A model generated the notes under the pieces. It was given only the letters and a program-made list of their open reading frames with translations. It was not told the origin of the DNA and searched no databases. 64,000 bases of DNA, from contig NZ_CP166990.1 of assembly GCF_046197865.1 (NCBI RefSeq), positions 1,240,001-1,304,000 of the forward strand, written 5' to 3'. Numbering within the stretch: position 1 is the stretch's first letter; every line of letters begins with the position of its first letter. A program made the position numbers and the translations under genes. This document shows, piece by piece, positions 1 through 7,620 of this stretch. This stretch comes from JAHKLT01 sp046197865. Lineage in GTDB: Archaea > Methanobacteriota > Methanobacteria > Methanobacteriales > Methanobacteriaceae.

Positions 1-344
1 GCTGCAGCTTTAGCTGCTGCCATTGAAACAGCCACAGTAGTATTACCACCAATAGCTGATAAATTATCAGTACCATCAATTTCTCTTAATACTAAATCAA
101 TTTCTGATAATTCTTCAGTATCCATACCAATTAATTCAGCTGAAATTAAATCTTCAACCTCACTTATAATCTTATCTACTCCACCATCAGGAAAAGACTG
201 AACTTCTCTAGATCCAGTACTTGCCCCACTTGGTGCAGCAGCTCTTCCAAATCCATTCCAAGTAATTATATCTACTTCTACAGTTGGATTTCCTCTGCTG
301 TCCAAAATTTTACGAACTCGGACATCTTCTATAATACTATCCAA
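1..344 (-). CDS. eno: Enolase, N-terminal part (runs off the window)
   Basis: Enolase (2-phosphoglycerate to phosphoenolpyruvate, glycolysis/gluconeogenesis). Translation of the first 114 codons gives the family's N-terminal signature, with motifs VRKILDSRGNPTVEVD and AAAPSGASTGSREV and then GGNTTVAVSMAAAKAAA. The start is TTG at 344-342, because GAGGTG lies a few bases upstream and no in-frame ATG exists before the conserved block. The rest of the gene lies left of the window. It is the last visible gene of the alpha-type ribosomal cluster, 120 bp after rpoK, with a long inverted repeat in the gap. The short start region was read by hand from the sequence. Confidence 0.93.
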   Translation of the reverse strand, partial: MDSIIEDVRVRKILDSRGNPTVEVDIITWNGFGRAAAPSGASTGSREVQSFPDGGVDKIISEVEDLISAELIGMDTEELSEIDLVLREIDGTDNLSAIGGNTTVAVSMAAAKAA

Positions 345-372
345 AAAAACACCTCAGTGTCAGTTAATTTAT

Positions 373-430
373 TACCATATAATCTATAATTTAAAAAAAT
401 TAGAAGTTGATTTATAGATTAAAAATGGTA
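373..430 (-). promoter_or_regulatory. Two-part inverted repeat between rpoK and eno
   Basis: Two nested perfect arms: AATCTATAA (381-389) with TTATAGATT (412-420), and outside it TACCAT (373-378) with ATGGTA (425-430). In the transcript this gives an interrupted stem of about 15 bp just upstream of eno. It could be a transcript end or processing site after rpoK, or a control element for eno. Seen directly; the function is inferred. Confidence 0.5.
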
Positions 431-464
431 TTTTTTATTTTTTTTAATTAAACAGTTTAATAAA

Positions 465-647
465 CTATTCTTCATCTTTAATAACATCTAATGGTAAGAT
501 ATTTGCTTTTAATTCTGCATAAGCAATATCAATAGGATCTATTAATCCATTAAGTTCAATTAATGGTTTAGCCCCCATAGATATTTGAATAGCTCTAGCT
601 CCAAGGAGTCTAGCTCTTTCAAATCTTGTTAAATTTTTATTATCCAT
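465..647 (-). CDS. rpoK: RNA polymerase subunit K (Rpb6/omega homologue)
   Basis: Small archaeal RNA polymerase assembly subunit, counterpart of eukaryotic Rpb6 and bacterial omega, which latches the largest subunit. The 60-aa product has the family core LTRFERARLLGARAIQISMGA at residues 6-26 and an acidic C-terminus. The ATG start has AGGTG about 6 nt upstream. It follows rpoN by 65 bp, an order usual in Methanobacteriales, so it is probably cotranscribed with rps9, rpoN and possibly eno. Confidence 0.95.
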   Translation of the reverse strand: MDNKNLTRFERARLLGARAIQISMGAKPLIELNGLIDPIDIAYAELKANILPLDVIKDEE

Positions 648-712
648 TATTTACACCTATACTTCTTTTATACAACATAATAATAAAAAAATATTCCTAG
701 TTGCATGAAAAG

Positions 713-883
713 TTATTTCCATGTTTCAACATTGGAAATTAACATTCTCCTGCAGCAATACCTTTTAAATCCCATGTCATCTAAGATGTCTTTTGATTTT
801 TCACCATCAGCTAATCGAGTATTATATTCATCAAAATAAGCTGAAACAGGTTTTCCGCAACTTACGCATCTAATAGGAATCAT
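713..883 (-). CDS. rpoN: RNA polymerase subunit N (Rpb10 homologue)
   Basis: A 56-codon gene read by hand. The product starts MIPIRCVSCGKPVSAYFDEY and ends near RYCCRRMLISNVETWK. CVSCG (residues 6-10) and the CC pair (residues 43-44) form the Zn-binding HCxxC...CC arrangement of RpoN/Rpb10, a platform subunit contacting subunits D and L. Length is slightly below the common 55-65 aa range but complete. It lies 41 bp after rps9 and 65 bp before rpoK. Confidence 0.93.
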   Translation of the reverse strand: MIPIRCVSCGKPVSAYFDEYNTRLADGEKSKDILDDMGFKRYCCRRMLISNVETWK

Positions 884-924
884 TTAAATCATCTAATAAT
901 AAAATATAAAGTTAAATAATTGAA

Positions 925-1323
925 TTATCTGTAACTTTTTTGTTTACGTGCTCTTGCACCAGGCCCACCATATTTCTTAGGTTCTGAACGTCTTGGATCG
1001 CCTACTAACATAGTTCTGTCATATTGGACATATTTTTCTTTTAAATCCATATCTTGACTCCATTGAACTAATCCTTTAGCAATTACCATACGTGCAGCTT
1101 CAGCTTGACCCATTACTCCTCCACCAAAAACATTGACATTAATGTCAACATTATTAGCTAAATCACCAGCTAATAATAATGGTTCAGTGAGTTTTAAACG
1201 AGCCATTTCAGGAGAGTAAAGTTCAATAGGAGTTTTGTTAATTCTAACCTTCCCATTTCCTTCTTGAACTGTGCCTCTTGCAACAGCTGTTTTACGTTTT
1301 CCACTTGTATGAATAACTTTCAT
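925..1323 (-). CDS. rps9: Small-subunit ribosomal protein uS9
   Basis: uS9 sits in the 30S head, and its basic C-terminal tail reaches the P-site tRNA. The 132-aa product has the N-terminal TSGKRKTAVARGTV motif, the FGGGVMGQAEAARM helix and the classical GARARKQKSYR tail with terminal Arg. ATG start with GGAGTG upstream. It is 15 bp after rpl13 and belongs to the rpl18e-rpl13-rps9-rpoN-rpoK run. Confidence 0.97.
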   Translation of the reverse strand: MKVIHTSGKRKTAVARGTVQEGNGKVRINKTPIELYSPEMARLKLTEPLLLAGDLANNVDINVNVFGGGVMGQAEAARMVIAKGLVQWSQDMDLKEKYVQYDRTMLVGDPRRSEPKKYGGPGARARKQKSYR

Positions 1324-1338
1324 TTAAAACACTCCAAT

Positions 1339-1761
1339 TTAGAATTTAGCCCCTAAAAGTTTAGAAAGCTCTCCTAATTCAATTCCTTTTTTAATATCAT
1401 TAAATTCTGCTTGAGGAACTGATTCACATTCAACATCCTTAAATTCTCTTGGAACTCCTACAAATGATTTTAATCCTTTATAAGCATCCCTACCTTTACT
1501 TTTTTTGTAAGGTAACATTCCTCTAACAGTTCTTCTGAAAATATCATCTGGTCTTCTAGGATATTTTGGACCTAAATCTCTTGGATTAGATATACTAGCT
1601 CTGTCTAATCTTTGTTTGTATTTAGCATAAGCCCATTCTTTGGAACCAGTTAACATTATTTTTTCAGCGTTGAGAACAACTACCTCTTCACCTTCAAGAA
1701 GATTCTTACTAATAACACTAGCAAGTCTTCCTAAAACATGTCCTTCTCCATCTATAATCAT
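1339..1761 (-). CDS. rpl13: Large-subunit ribosomal protein uL13
   Basis: uL13 binds 23S rRNA on the 50S solvent side and is needed early in assembly. The 140-aa archaeal-length product opens IIDGEGHVLGRLASVISK and carries RTVRGMLPYKKSKG near residues 77-90, both family hallmarks. It starts 9 bp after rpl18e with ATG, consistent with translational coupling. Confidence 0.97.
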   Translation of the reverse strand: MIIDGEGHVLGRLASVISKNLLEGEEVVVLNAEKIMLTGSKEWAYAKYKQRLDRASISNPRDLGPKYPRRPDDIFRRTVRGMLPYKKSKGRDAYKGLKSFVGVPREFKDVECESVPQAEFNDIKKGIELGELSKLLGAKF

Positions 1762-1770
1762 AAAAACACC

Positions 1771-2136
1771 TTATTCCATTATCCTAACATTACTACCTTT
1801 AGGATTATCTTCTACTAATTCAGCAATAGATAAACATTTCCCGCCAGCTTGCTCAATTTTTTCTTGAGCTTTAGTTGAAAATTTTAACGCAGCAATATTG
1901 ACTTTGTTTTCTAAATTACCATTAGATAATACTTTACCTGGTACTAAAATAGTCTCATCAGCATTAGCAAATCTATTAATATTAGATAAATTTACTTCTG
2001 CAGATCGTCTATTAGATTTTTGAAGTCTTTTAGCAATATCTTTCCATATAGCTGCATCTTCTTCGTGAGACTTATTAATAAGTTCGTTTATAAGATTAAC
2101 AAGGTTAGGATTAGTTTTTGTTATTTTTTTAGCCAT
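1771..2136 (-). CDS. rpl18e: Large-subunit ribosomal protein eL18
   Basis: Archaeal/eukaryotic-specific 50S protein of the uL15/eL18 fold. The 121-aa product has KTNPNLVNLINELINKS at the N-terminus, VLSNGNLENKVNIAALKFS in the middle and a GSNVRIME C-terminus, all standard. Its ATG overlaps the rpoD stop by one base (TAATG), and GGAGG lies inside the rpoD end, so translation is probably coupled. Confidence 0.96.
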   Translation of the reverse strand: MAKKITKTNPNLVNLINELINKSHEEDAAIWKDIAKRLQKSNRRSAEVNLSNINRFANADETILVPGKVLSNGNLENKVNIAALKFSTKAQEKIEQAGGKCLSIAELVEDNPKGSNVRIME

Positions 2137-2954
2137 TATTTATTTCCTCCTTCACTAAATCTGATAAATTTATCTGATTTTTCACCTAATTCATCACAAG
2201 CTTTTAATAAAACTTCTTTAGGAGTCATTGATCCATCAGTTTCAATATTAAATATAAAATTGTTATCTTGATGCCCTATATTAATATAATTGTTAACAGA
2301 AGCTCTAGAACAACTTTTACACATAGAACAATCCTCAATATCTAAAACTTTAATAACTTTTGATCTTCTATCAGCTTTTAAAATCCCTCTAGGACATGCA
2401 TCAGCACAATCATAGTCGATTTCAACATCGTCATTAAAAGTTATTTCAGGATATTGTTTATATGCACAAACAGTAGTTGGCATCCATTTAGCATGAACTT
2501 TACCTTTTCCTAATTTAGCTACTGCTTCAATTTTAAGTTCTTCGCCTTCTTTTAAATTAACAATAGGGATAGTATCATATACAGGCCTAATTTTTGAGTC
2601 ATTAGAATGTAAATCTTTAGAGTAAATAGTTTTAACACCTTCTTTAGGACCAGTAGCTTCTAAAGTAAAAGAAACACTACATTTTGGACAACTATCTCCA
2701 CAATCACATTCATCAGCCAATTCCATACCTTCAACAAATTCTAAGTTGGAAACTAAGGGTGTTAAACCTAATCTATGAGCTAATACCTCATTAAACATTG
2801 AAGAATCATTTCTAATAATATTAACATCTTCAATAGCTAATTTAGGTACATCCATCATAGCTGAACGCCTAATTGCATTAATAAAAGGTACTTCTACATC
2901 TTTGACAATAAGAGTCATCTCATCATCATTTTGACTTTTGACATCAATCTCCAT
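2136..2954 (-). CDS. rpoD: RNA polymerase subunit D (Rpb3 homologue) with Fe-S domain
   Basis: Assembly-platform subunit of archaeal RNA polymerase; D/L is equivalent to the bacterial alpha dimer. The 272-aa product has the alpha-like motif VPFINAIRRSAMMDVPKLAI near residues 22-41, a CDCGDSCPKC segment, and an inserted ferredoxin-like domain with CADACPRG followed by CSMCKSC. These cysteines can supply one complete CxxCxxC plus CP set, so at least one [4Fe-4S] cluster is plausible. The second set looks incomplete. It lies 11 bp after rps11 and overlaps rpl18e by one base. Confidence 0.96.
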   Translation of the reverse strand: MEIDVKSQNDDEMTLIVKDVEVPFINAIRRSAMMDVPKLAIEDVNIIRNDSSMFNEVLAHRLGLTPLVSNLEFVEGMELADECDCGDSCPKCSVSFTLEATGPKEGVKTIYSKDLHSNDSKIRPVYDTIPIVNLKEGEELKIEAVAKLGKGKVHAKWMPTTVCAYKQYPEITFNDDVEIDYDCADACPRGILKADRRSKVIKVLDIEDCSMCKSCSRASVNNYINIGHQDNNFIFNIETDGSMTPKEVLLKACDELGEKSDKFIRFSEGGNK

Positions 2955-2965
2955 ATTAAACCCTT

Positions 2966-3358
2966 CTATAATCTTCTTCCTCTTTTACCACCAGGTCTAC
3001 CAGTACCATCGTGAGGAATAGGAGTTATATCTTCGATTTTTCCTATTTTAATTCCAGCTCTTGCTAATGCACGAATAGTAGCTTGTGCACCAGGACCGGG
3101 ACTTCTAGGTCCGTTTCCACCAGGAGCTCTTACTTTAATATGTAAACCAATAAAACCTTTTTCTTTAGCATCTTCAGCTACTCTAGTAGCTGCAGCCATT
3201 GCAGCAAAAGGAGAAGATTCTTGCCTATCTGCACGAACAACTTTTCCACCAGACCATTGAGTTATGGTTTCTGCACCAGTAATATCAGTAACAGTTATAA
3301 TTGTGTTATTGAATGATGAATAAATATTAGCTATTCCCCATTTTTCGTCGTTTGCCAT
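2966..3358 (-). CDS. rps11: Small-subunit ribosomal protein uS11
   Basis: uS11 is part of the 30S platform near the mRNA exit. The 130-aa product has IYSSFNNTIITVTDITGAET at the N-terminus, GGKVVRADRQESSPFAAM in the middle and the glycine/arginine-rich end TGRPGGKRGRRL. It starts 8 bp after rps4 in the canonical rps13-rps4-rps11-rpoD order. Confidence 0.97.
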   Translation of the reverse strand: MANDEKWGIANIYSSFNNTIITVTDITGAETITQWSGGKVVRADRQESSPFAAMAAATRVAEDAKEKGFIGLHIKVRAPGGNGPRSPGPGAQATIRALARAGIKIGKIEDITPIPHDGTGRPGGKRGRRL

Positions 3359-3366
3359 AATTACAC

Positions 3367-3912
3367 CTATTCATTATTTTCTTCAACAATTTCAGCTTTA
3401 TCAGCATTATTGTGTTCTTGTATTTGTTTAGCTACAGGAGAAGATCCATAAAATCCTATTTGATCTTCTTGACCTCTTAAAACAACATAACTTGGAGAAT
3501 CTATTTTTTTACCATTTAAAGCAATATGTCCATGTACAACAAACATTCTTGCTTCTTTAGGAGTACGTGCTAAACCTTTTTTATATACTACAGTTTGCAA
3601 TCTTCTTCTTAAAATATCTTCAACAGTTAAGTTTAAAATATCTTCAAGTGCAGCGCTTTCTGCTAATACACCTGTTCTAGCTAAGTGACCTAACAATTCT
3701 AATTTTTCTACTTCTACTTGATCTGAAGAAAAACCTAATAAATATCTTGCTTCACGACTATATCTTCTAACTAATGTATCAGCTTTCCAAATTTCTTTTT
3801 TATTTTTTAAACCGTACTTAACCATTAGTTTGTTTTCATCTTTAATTCTTTCTGCATTCCAAGGATGAGGTGGTGTGTTATACTTCTTCCTTGATTTTCT
3901 TGGGTGTCCCAT
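3367..3912 (-). CDS. rps4: Small-subunit ribosomal protein uS4
   Basis: uS4 is a primary 16S rRNA binder that nucleates 30S body assembly. The 181-aa product has the archaeal N-terminus GHPRKSRKKYNTPPHPWN and an S4 RNA-binding domain around RRRLQTVVYKKGLARTPKEA and VVHGHIALNGKKIDSPSY (roughly residues 103-145), then an acidic tail. It is preceded by a 72-bp gap with a stem plus T-run, so its expression may be uncoupled from rps13. Confidence 0.97.
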   Translation of the reverse strand: MGHPRKSRKKYNTPPHPWNAERIKDENKLMVKYGLKNKKEIWKADTLVRRYSREARYLLGFSSDQVEVEKLELLGHLARTGVLAESAALEDILNLTVEDILRRRLQTVVYKKGLARTPKEARMFVVHGHIALNGKKIDSPSYVVLRGQEDQIGFYGSSPVAKQIQEHNNADKAEIVEENNE

Positions 3913-3944
3913 TATATTATCTCCTTAATAAAATAATTATAAAA

Positions 3945-3965
3945 AAATCTATCTTTTATAGATTT
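3945..3965 (-). terminator. Stem-loop plus U-run between rps13 and rps4
   Basis: Perfect 8-bp arms AAATCTAT (3945-3952) and ATAGATTT (3958-3965) around a 5-nt loop. On the coding (minus) strand the 3' arm runs straight into seven Ts. This is the shape of an intrinsic terminator or attenuator inside a ribosomal operon. Archaea mostly terminate on T-runs alone, so the stem could equally be a processing site. Confidence 0.55.
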
Positions 3966-3984
3966 AATAAAATAAATTATGAGT

Positions 3985-4434
3985 CTATCCTCTTGATCTA
4001 CTTACGCCAACTGATGAGCCTTTTCTGAAAGTAGACTTGGTTCTTTGACCTCTAACAGGTAAACCAACTTCATGTCTACGACCTTTATAACTTCTAGTTT
4101 TTTTCATTCTATTTAAATCATCTCTTAAAATCATATCAAGATCAGATTCAATTAAATGACTAGTTTCACCAGTTTCATAGTCATTCCTTCTATTTAACAT
4201 CCATTCAGGAACACCATGTTCTTTAGGATTTTCAATAATTTTTTCAATTTTTGCAACTTTTTCATCTTCAAGATAACCAATTTTATCAGTTGAGTTTAAT
4301 CCTAATATAAGAGACATAGACCTAGATAAAGATAATCCTACACCTTTAATATCAGTTAAAGCGTGTTCAATGGTTTTATTACCATCTACATCCTTTCTAG
4401 AAATACGCACCAAGTGCTTAAATTCGTCTTCCAT
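3985..4434 (-). CDS. rps13: Small-subunit ribosomal protein uS13
   Basis: uS13 lies in the 30S head and contacts uL5 and the P-site tRNA across the subunit interface. The 149-aa product has LVRISRKDVDGNKTIEHALT at the N-terminus and the C-terminal basic block RSYKGRRHEVGLPVRGQRTK. ATG start with GGAGG upstream. It is the first gene after tRNA-Ser, with a 194-bp leader region that probably holds its own promoter. Confidence 0.97.
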   Translation of the reverse strand: MEDEFKHLVRISRKDVDGNKTIEHALTDIKGVGLSLSRSMSLILGLNSTDKIGYLEDEKVAKIEKIIENPKEHGVPEWMLNRRNDYETGETSHLIESDLDMILRDDLNRMKKTRSYKGRRHEVGLPVRGQRTKSTFRKGSSVGVSRSRG

Positions 4435-4525
4435 TAAATAACCTCCATTTATAGAGCAAACCTACGAGACTTAAAAAAGAATAGGTTCGAATGTTTCGTA
4501 TTACAAAACACAGTTTTATTCAACA

Positions 4526-4587
4526 ATACTAAAACTTAGTATACAACTAAGAGTTCATAAATATCAGATAAAAACAATCATTTATAA
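4526..4587 (-). promoter_or_regulatory. Candidate promoter and leader stem of the rps13 operon
   Basis: Reading the minus strand, an archaeal TATA-like TTTATAAA occurs around 4579-4587. About 35-60 bp downstream lies a perfect 7-bp hairpin, ATACTAA/TTAGTAT (4526-4542, 3-nt loop), inside the likely untranslated leader of roughly 120 nt. Placement is consistent with a separate promoter for rps13-rps4-rps11 after the tRNA gene. The start site is not known. Confidence 0.4.
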
Positions 4588-4628
4588 AATTAGTAGAATA
4601 ATTAAAATAACTGTTTAAAGCTAATAAA

Positions 4629-4713
4629 CGCCGAGACTGGGATTTGAACCCAGGAGGGGATAATCCCCACAAGATTTCCAGTCTTGCGCCTTACCAAGCT
4701 AGACTATCTCGGC
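4629..4713 (-). tRNA. tRNA-Ser (anticodon GGA)
   Basis: Folded by hand. The acceptor stem GCCGAGA pairs with TCTCGGC and the discriminator is G. The anticodon arm CAAGA-CTGGAAA-TCTTG gives anticodon GGA (UCC/UCU codons). The long variable arm TGGGGATTATCCCC is typical of class II tRNA-Ser, and the T-arm is CTGGGTTCAAATCCCAG. The 3' CCA is not encoded, as is common in archaea. It lies between the MFS gene and rps13, a linkage to rps13 I recall from other Methanobacteriales. Confidence 0.96.
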
Positions 4714-4733
4714 AAAATAATACAAATAAAATA

Positions 4734-4743
4734 AGTATTATAG
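4734..4743 (-). promoter_or_regulatory. TATA box of tRNA-Ser(GGA)
   Basis: Minus-strand CTATAATACT is centred about 26 nt upstream of the first tRNA base, the expected spacing for an archaeal TATA box feeding a transcript that starts at or near the tRNA 5' end. Confidence 0.5.
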
Positions 4744-4808
4744 TATAACAAAATATTTAATATTTAACATATTTAAATGTATTGGTAAAAAATAAAAAAT
4801 ATCAAAAA

Positions 4809-6326
4809 TTAAGAATATTTAATATTTTTTAAAGTAAAAGAAAGGCCTAAACCAATTATAAGAATTAATATAATAACATTCATTACTAATTTCATTGCAT
4901 TAAAAACAATAATATTAGAAATTTCTTTAACATGATAATTTTCTTTTTGATCTTCACTAAGTGTACCTACTTTATTAACATAATTTTTCGCATCTTCTTT
5001 AAAATGAGCATCATCAATCTTCTCAGGATAATATTGATCAATTGCATCATAAAGCCCTCCAAAAGCACCTAGAATTAAAATTGTTCCAATAACCGCAGTA
5101 CCCATAGAAATACCTAAATTAGCAGAAGTAGAAATGAAACCTGAAGCTGAAGCTTGATCTTTTTTCTCAATTTCATTTAATGCTAAATCTAATATTAATG
5201 AAATTACAAATCCTAAACCTCCACCAAGTAAAAACATACCTGGTAGTAATGTTATTAAATCTATATCTAACCCAAAATTAAATCTTAAAAGTAATGCACC
5301 AATTATAGATATAACAAAGCCAAAACAAATTATTAATTTATGAGATATATAATTAGTAAGTCTAGGAGATATTAATGCAAATAATAATAAACCTATTGTT
5401 AAAGGAACCAATGTTAAACCAGTTGTAAAAGCATCAATTTTCATAACAGATTGTAAAAATATAGATATTGAAAATAATGCACCTGCAAGTGCAACACTTG
5501 CAATTAAACGAATTATAGATCCAACAGATAAATTTTTAATTTTAAGCATTGATACATCAAATAAAGGTTCATTTCCATTATTTTTTAATTTATTTTCATA
5601 ATAATAAAATATAGCTAAAATAATAATTGCAAAAACTATGATAAATGGAGAAAATTGTACAAAATCTGAATTAATAGCTAATATACCTATAACTAAAACA
5701 ACTAATCCAAAAATTGATAAAATAGATCCTAACTTATCAAATCTTCCTGTACTTATAGGCTCAAAGTCTTTAATTTCTTTAGAGAAAACAAAAATAAATA
5801 TTATTACAATTAATTCAACAGCAAAACCAAATCTCCATGAAAGAAATGTTGTAACAAATCCTCCAAATAAAGGACCGATAGCTGCAGCTATTCCTGCCAT
5901 TGCACTAACAATAGAAAGAGCAATAGTCCTATCTTTTCCAGTATAAGTTCTACTAACAATAGATAATGTAGCTGGAGTCATTAAAGCTCCACCAATTCCT
6001 TCAAGTAATGACCATCCAAAAAATAGCATTGGAGCCGATTGACTAATAGATGCAATAAATGTACCTACACCATAAAATATAGCACCAATTAAAAATATCT
6101 TTTTTTGACCATAAATATCTTGAAGTTTTGCACCAACAAGCATTAACGATGCAGTAATTAAAGTATAAAAAGTAATAATAGTTTGTATTGTTCCAATATC
6201 AGTGTTTAAATCTTTGACTAAAGATGTAATAGCAACATTCATAAAAGTAGAATCCAAAGCTATAACAAATGAAGCACAAGCAATAATGATTAATAATAAC
6301 CATTTTCGAGAATTATTTTTCCCCAT
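4809..6326 (-). CDS. MFS multidrug exporter, DHA2 (EmrB/QacA) type
   Basis: Proton-driven efflux permease of the major facilitator superfamily in the cytoplasmic membrane. The 505-aa product is almost entirely hydrophobic segments, consistent with about 14 helices. It has the motif SFVIALDSTFMNVAITSL in helix 1 and the loop 2-3 motif GAKLQDIYGQKKIFLIG. The start is ATG at 6326: a longer frame from TTG 6344 would read through the GAGGAG ribosome-binding site. It starts 18 bp after truB ends, yet is functionally unrelated to the flanking translation genes, so it looks like an insertion into the superoperon. The substrate cannot be told from sequence. Confidence 0.9.
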   Translation of the reverse strand: MGKNNSRKWLLLIIIACASFVIALDSTFMNVAITSLVKDLNTDIGTIQTIITFYTLITASLMLVGAKLQDIYGQKKIFLIGAIFYGVGTFIASISQSAPMLFFGWSLLEGIGGALMTPATLSIVSRTYTGKDRTIALSIVSAMAGIAAAIGPLFGGFVTTFLSWRFGFAVELIVIIFIFVFSKEIKDFEPISTGRFDKLGSILSIFGLVVLVIGILAINSDFVQFSPFIIVFAIIILAIFYYYENKLKNNGNEPLFDVSMLKIKNLSVGSIIRLIASVALAGALFSISIFLQSVMKIDAFTTGLTLVPLTIGLLLFALISPRLTNYISHKLIICFGFVISIIGALLLRFNFGLDIDLITLLPGMFLLGGGLGFVISLILDLALNEIEKKDQASASGFISTSANLGISMGTAVIGTILILGAFGGLYDAIDQYYPEKIDDAHFKEDAKNYVNKVGTLSEDQKENYHVKEISNIIVFNAMKLVMNVIILILIIGLGLSFTLKNIKYS

Positions 6327-6344
6327 TTTAAAAAAGCTCCTCAA

Positions 6345-7310
6345 TTATTTCCACATCATTGGATAAACATCTTCTTTCATAAAGACTTTATTAGTATTAA
6401 CAACGATTCCAGAATTAGCTGTAATTAATTCTTCTAAATCAACTAATAAATTTCCTGAAGCAACTAATTCTCCTTTTAAAGAAAAGATAGCTACTTGATT
6501 GTGTTTTTTAATGTCATCTGAGAAGGAACTTATACCTCCAACAGCCAGATCAGCACCATGACAAATTGCCCCCACAGCTGAATCTTTAATAATAATTTTA
6601 GGTAAATGATCTGCAACTCTCTCCATTGGGCGAATAGCTTGTCTTAAATACTCTTCATCACCATCTTCTCTGTAAAAATGATAACTATCTGTTAAATCAT
6701 GTAATGTAGTTAAATTTGATTTTTCATTAAATGATCCAACTTGAGTTCTACGTAGTTCTGCCATATGAGCACCAACACCTAAAACTTCACCAATGTTATG
6801 GCAATAAGTTCTAACATATGTTCCTGCTTCACATCCTATTTTAAAAAGAACATCTCTACCATCAATTTCATAAATAGTAGAATAATAAACATTACGAGTT
6901 CGAAGTTCCCTTTTAACTGCGGATTTTACAGGAGGTAATTGATAAATTTTACCTGTAAATTCTTTAAAGACTTCTCTAATTTTATCTTGAGAAACATTTT
7001 CATGTAATCTTAAAAGACAAACATATTCTTTAGGAGCTTCAAGTAAAAGTTGAATAGATTTAGTTGCATCATCAATCCCTACTGGAAGAATACCAGTGAC
7101 TTTAGGATCAAGTGTACCACCATGACCTGTTTTTTCACAATCTAAAATTATTTTAATCCATGCATCTACTTCATGAGATGTAGGCCCAGATGGTTTATCT
7201 AAATTAATAATGCCTTTGGAAATATATTCTTCAATAGGTCTTTCATCAGGTATACAACCATATGAAGGATTTGTACTTGATTTAGATAAAACAACCATAT
7301 TCTTTTTCAT
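6345..7310 (-). CDS. truB: tRNA/rRNA pseudouridine synthase TruB/Cbf5
   Basis: Catalytic subunit of archaeal H/ACA ribonucleoproteins; it makes pseudouridine in rRNA and Psi55 in tRNA. The 321-aa product has GIINLDKPSGPTSHEVDAW and the catalytic motif HGGTLDP with nucleophile Asp68, then a C-terminal PUA domain from about residue 230. The start is ATG 7310. A GTG at 7319 is also in frame but forms the GTGAT ribosome-binding sequence. It follows rpl14e by 88 bp, the usual archaeal rpl14e-cbf5 linkage. Confidence 0.95.
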   Translation of the reverse strand: MKKNMVVLSKSSTNPSYGCIPDERPIEEYISKGIINLDKPSGPTSHEVDAWIKIILDCEKTGHGGTLDPKVTGILPVGIDDATKSIQLLLEAPKEYVCLLRLHENVSQDKIREVFKEFTGKIYQLPPVKSAVKRELRTRNVYYSTIYEIDGRDVLFKIGCEAGTYVRTYCHNIGEVLGVGAHMAELRRTQVGSFNEKSNLTTLHDLTDSYHFYREDGDEEYLRQAIRPMERVADHLPKIIIKDSAVGAICHGADLAVGGISSFSDDIKKHNQVAIFSLKGELVASGNLLVDLEELITANSGIVVNTNKVFMKEDVYPMMWK

Positions 7311-7398
7311 AAAAATCACAAAAAAATAATCACTCTAAAAATAAATGAGTTTTAAAAATAAGTTATGGAAAATATTTTATTAAAATAAAACATTTTCA

Positions 7399-7620
7399 TT
7401 ATAAAGCTTTTAAAGCATCTTTAATAGCTTCAGCATCGTTAGAAACTTCGATAGTATCTGCAGTAGGTTCTAAATGAGCAATATTACATCTTCTATTTTT
7501 TACAGATTCACCGATAACTTCAACAAAGTTTTCATCAATAATTTCAACTATTGCACATTTTTCGCCTGCTTCTCTACCAGCAGTTTTAACACATACTCTT
7601 CCTTTTTCAATTGATACCAT
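7399..7620 (-). CDS. rpl14e: Large-subunit ribosomal protein eL14
   Basis: Archaeal/eukaryotic 50S protein with an SH3-like KOW fold. The 73-aa product begins VSIEKGRVCVKTAGREAGEK, then CAIVEIIDENFVEVIG and NRRCNIAHLEPT, all family landmarks. Its ATG directly abuts the cmk stop codon and its GGTGAT site lies inside the end of cmk, so the two are tightly coupled. Confidence 0.95.
   Translation of the reverse strand: MVSIEKGRVCVKTAGREAGEKCAIVEIIDENFVEVIGESVKNRRCNIAHLEPTADTIEVSNDAEAIKDALKAL

Noticed and set aside
4484..4492. GGTTCGAAT, a tRNA T-loop-like string upstream of rps13
   Set aside because: No flanking T-stem, anticodon arm or acceptor stem can be folded around it; only the tRNA-Ser at 4629-4713 is a full cloverleaf.
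6327..6344. Longer MFS protein starting at TTG 6344
   Set aside because: The extra codons are the GAGGAG ribosome-binding site of ATG 6326. The same applies to GTG/TTG extensions of rps8, rpl23, rps4e, truB and the protein at 28638-28961.
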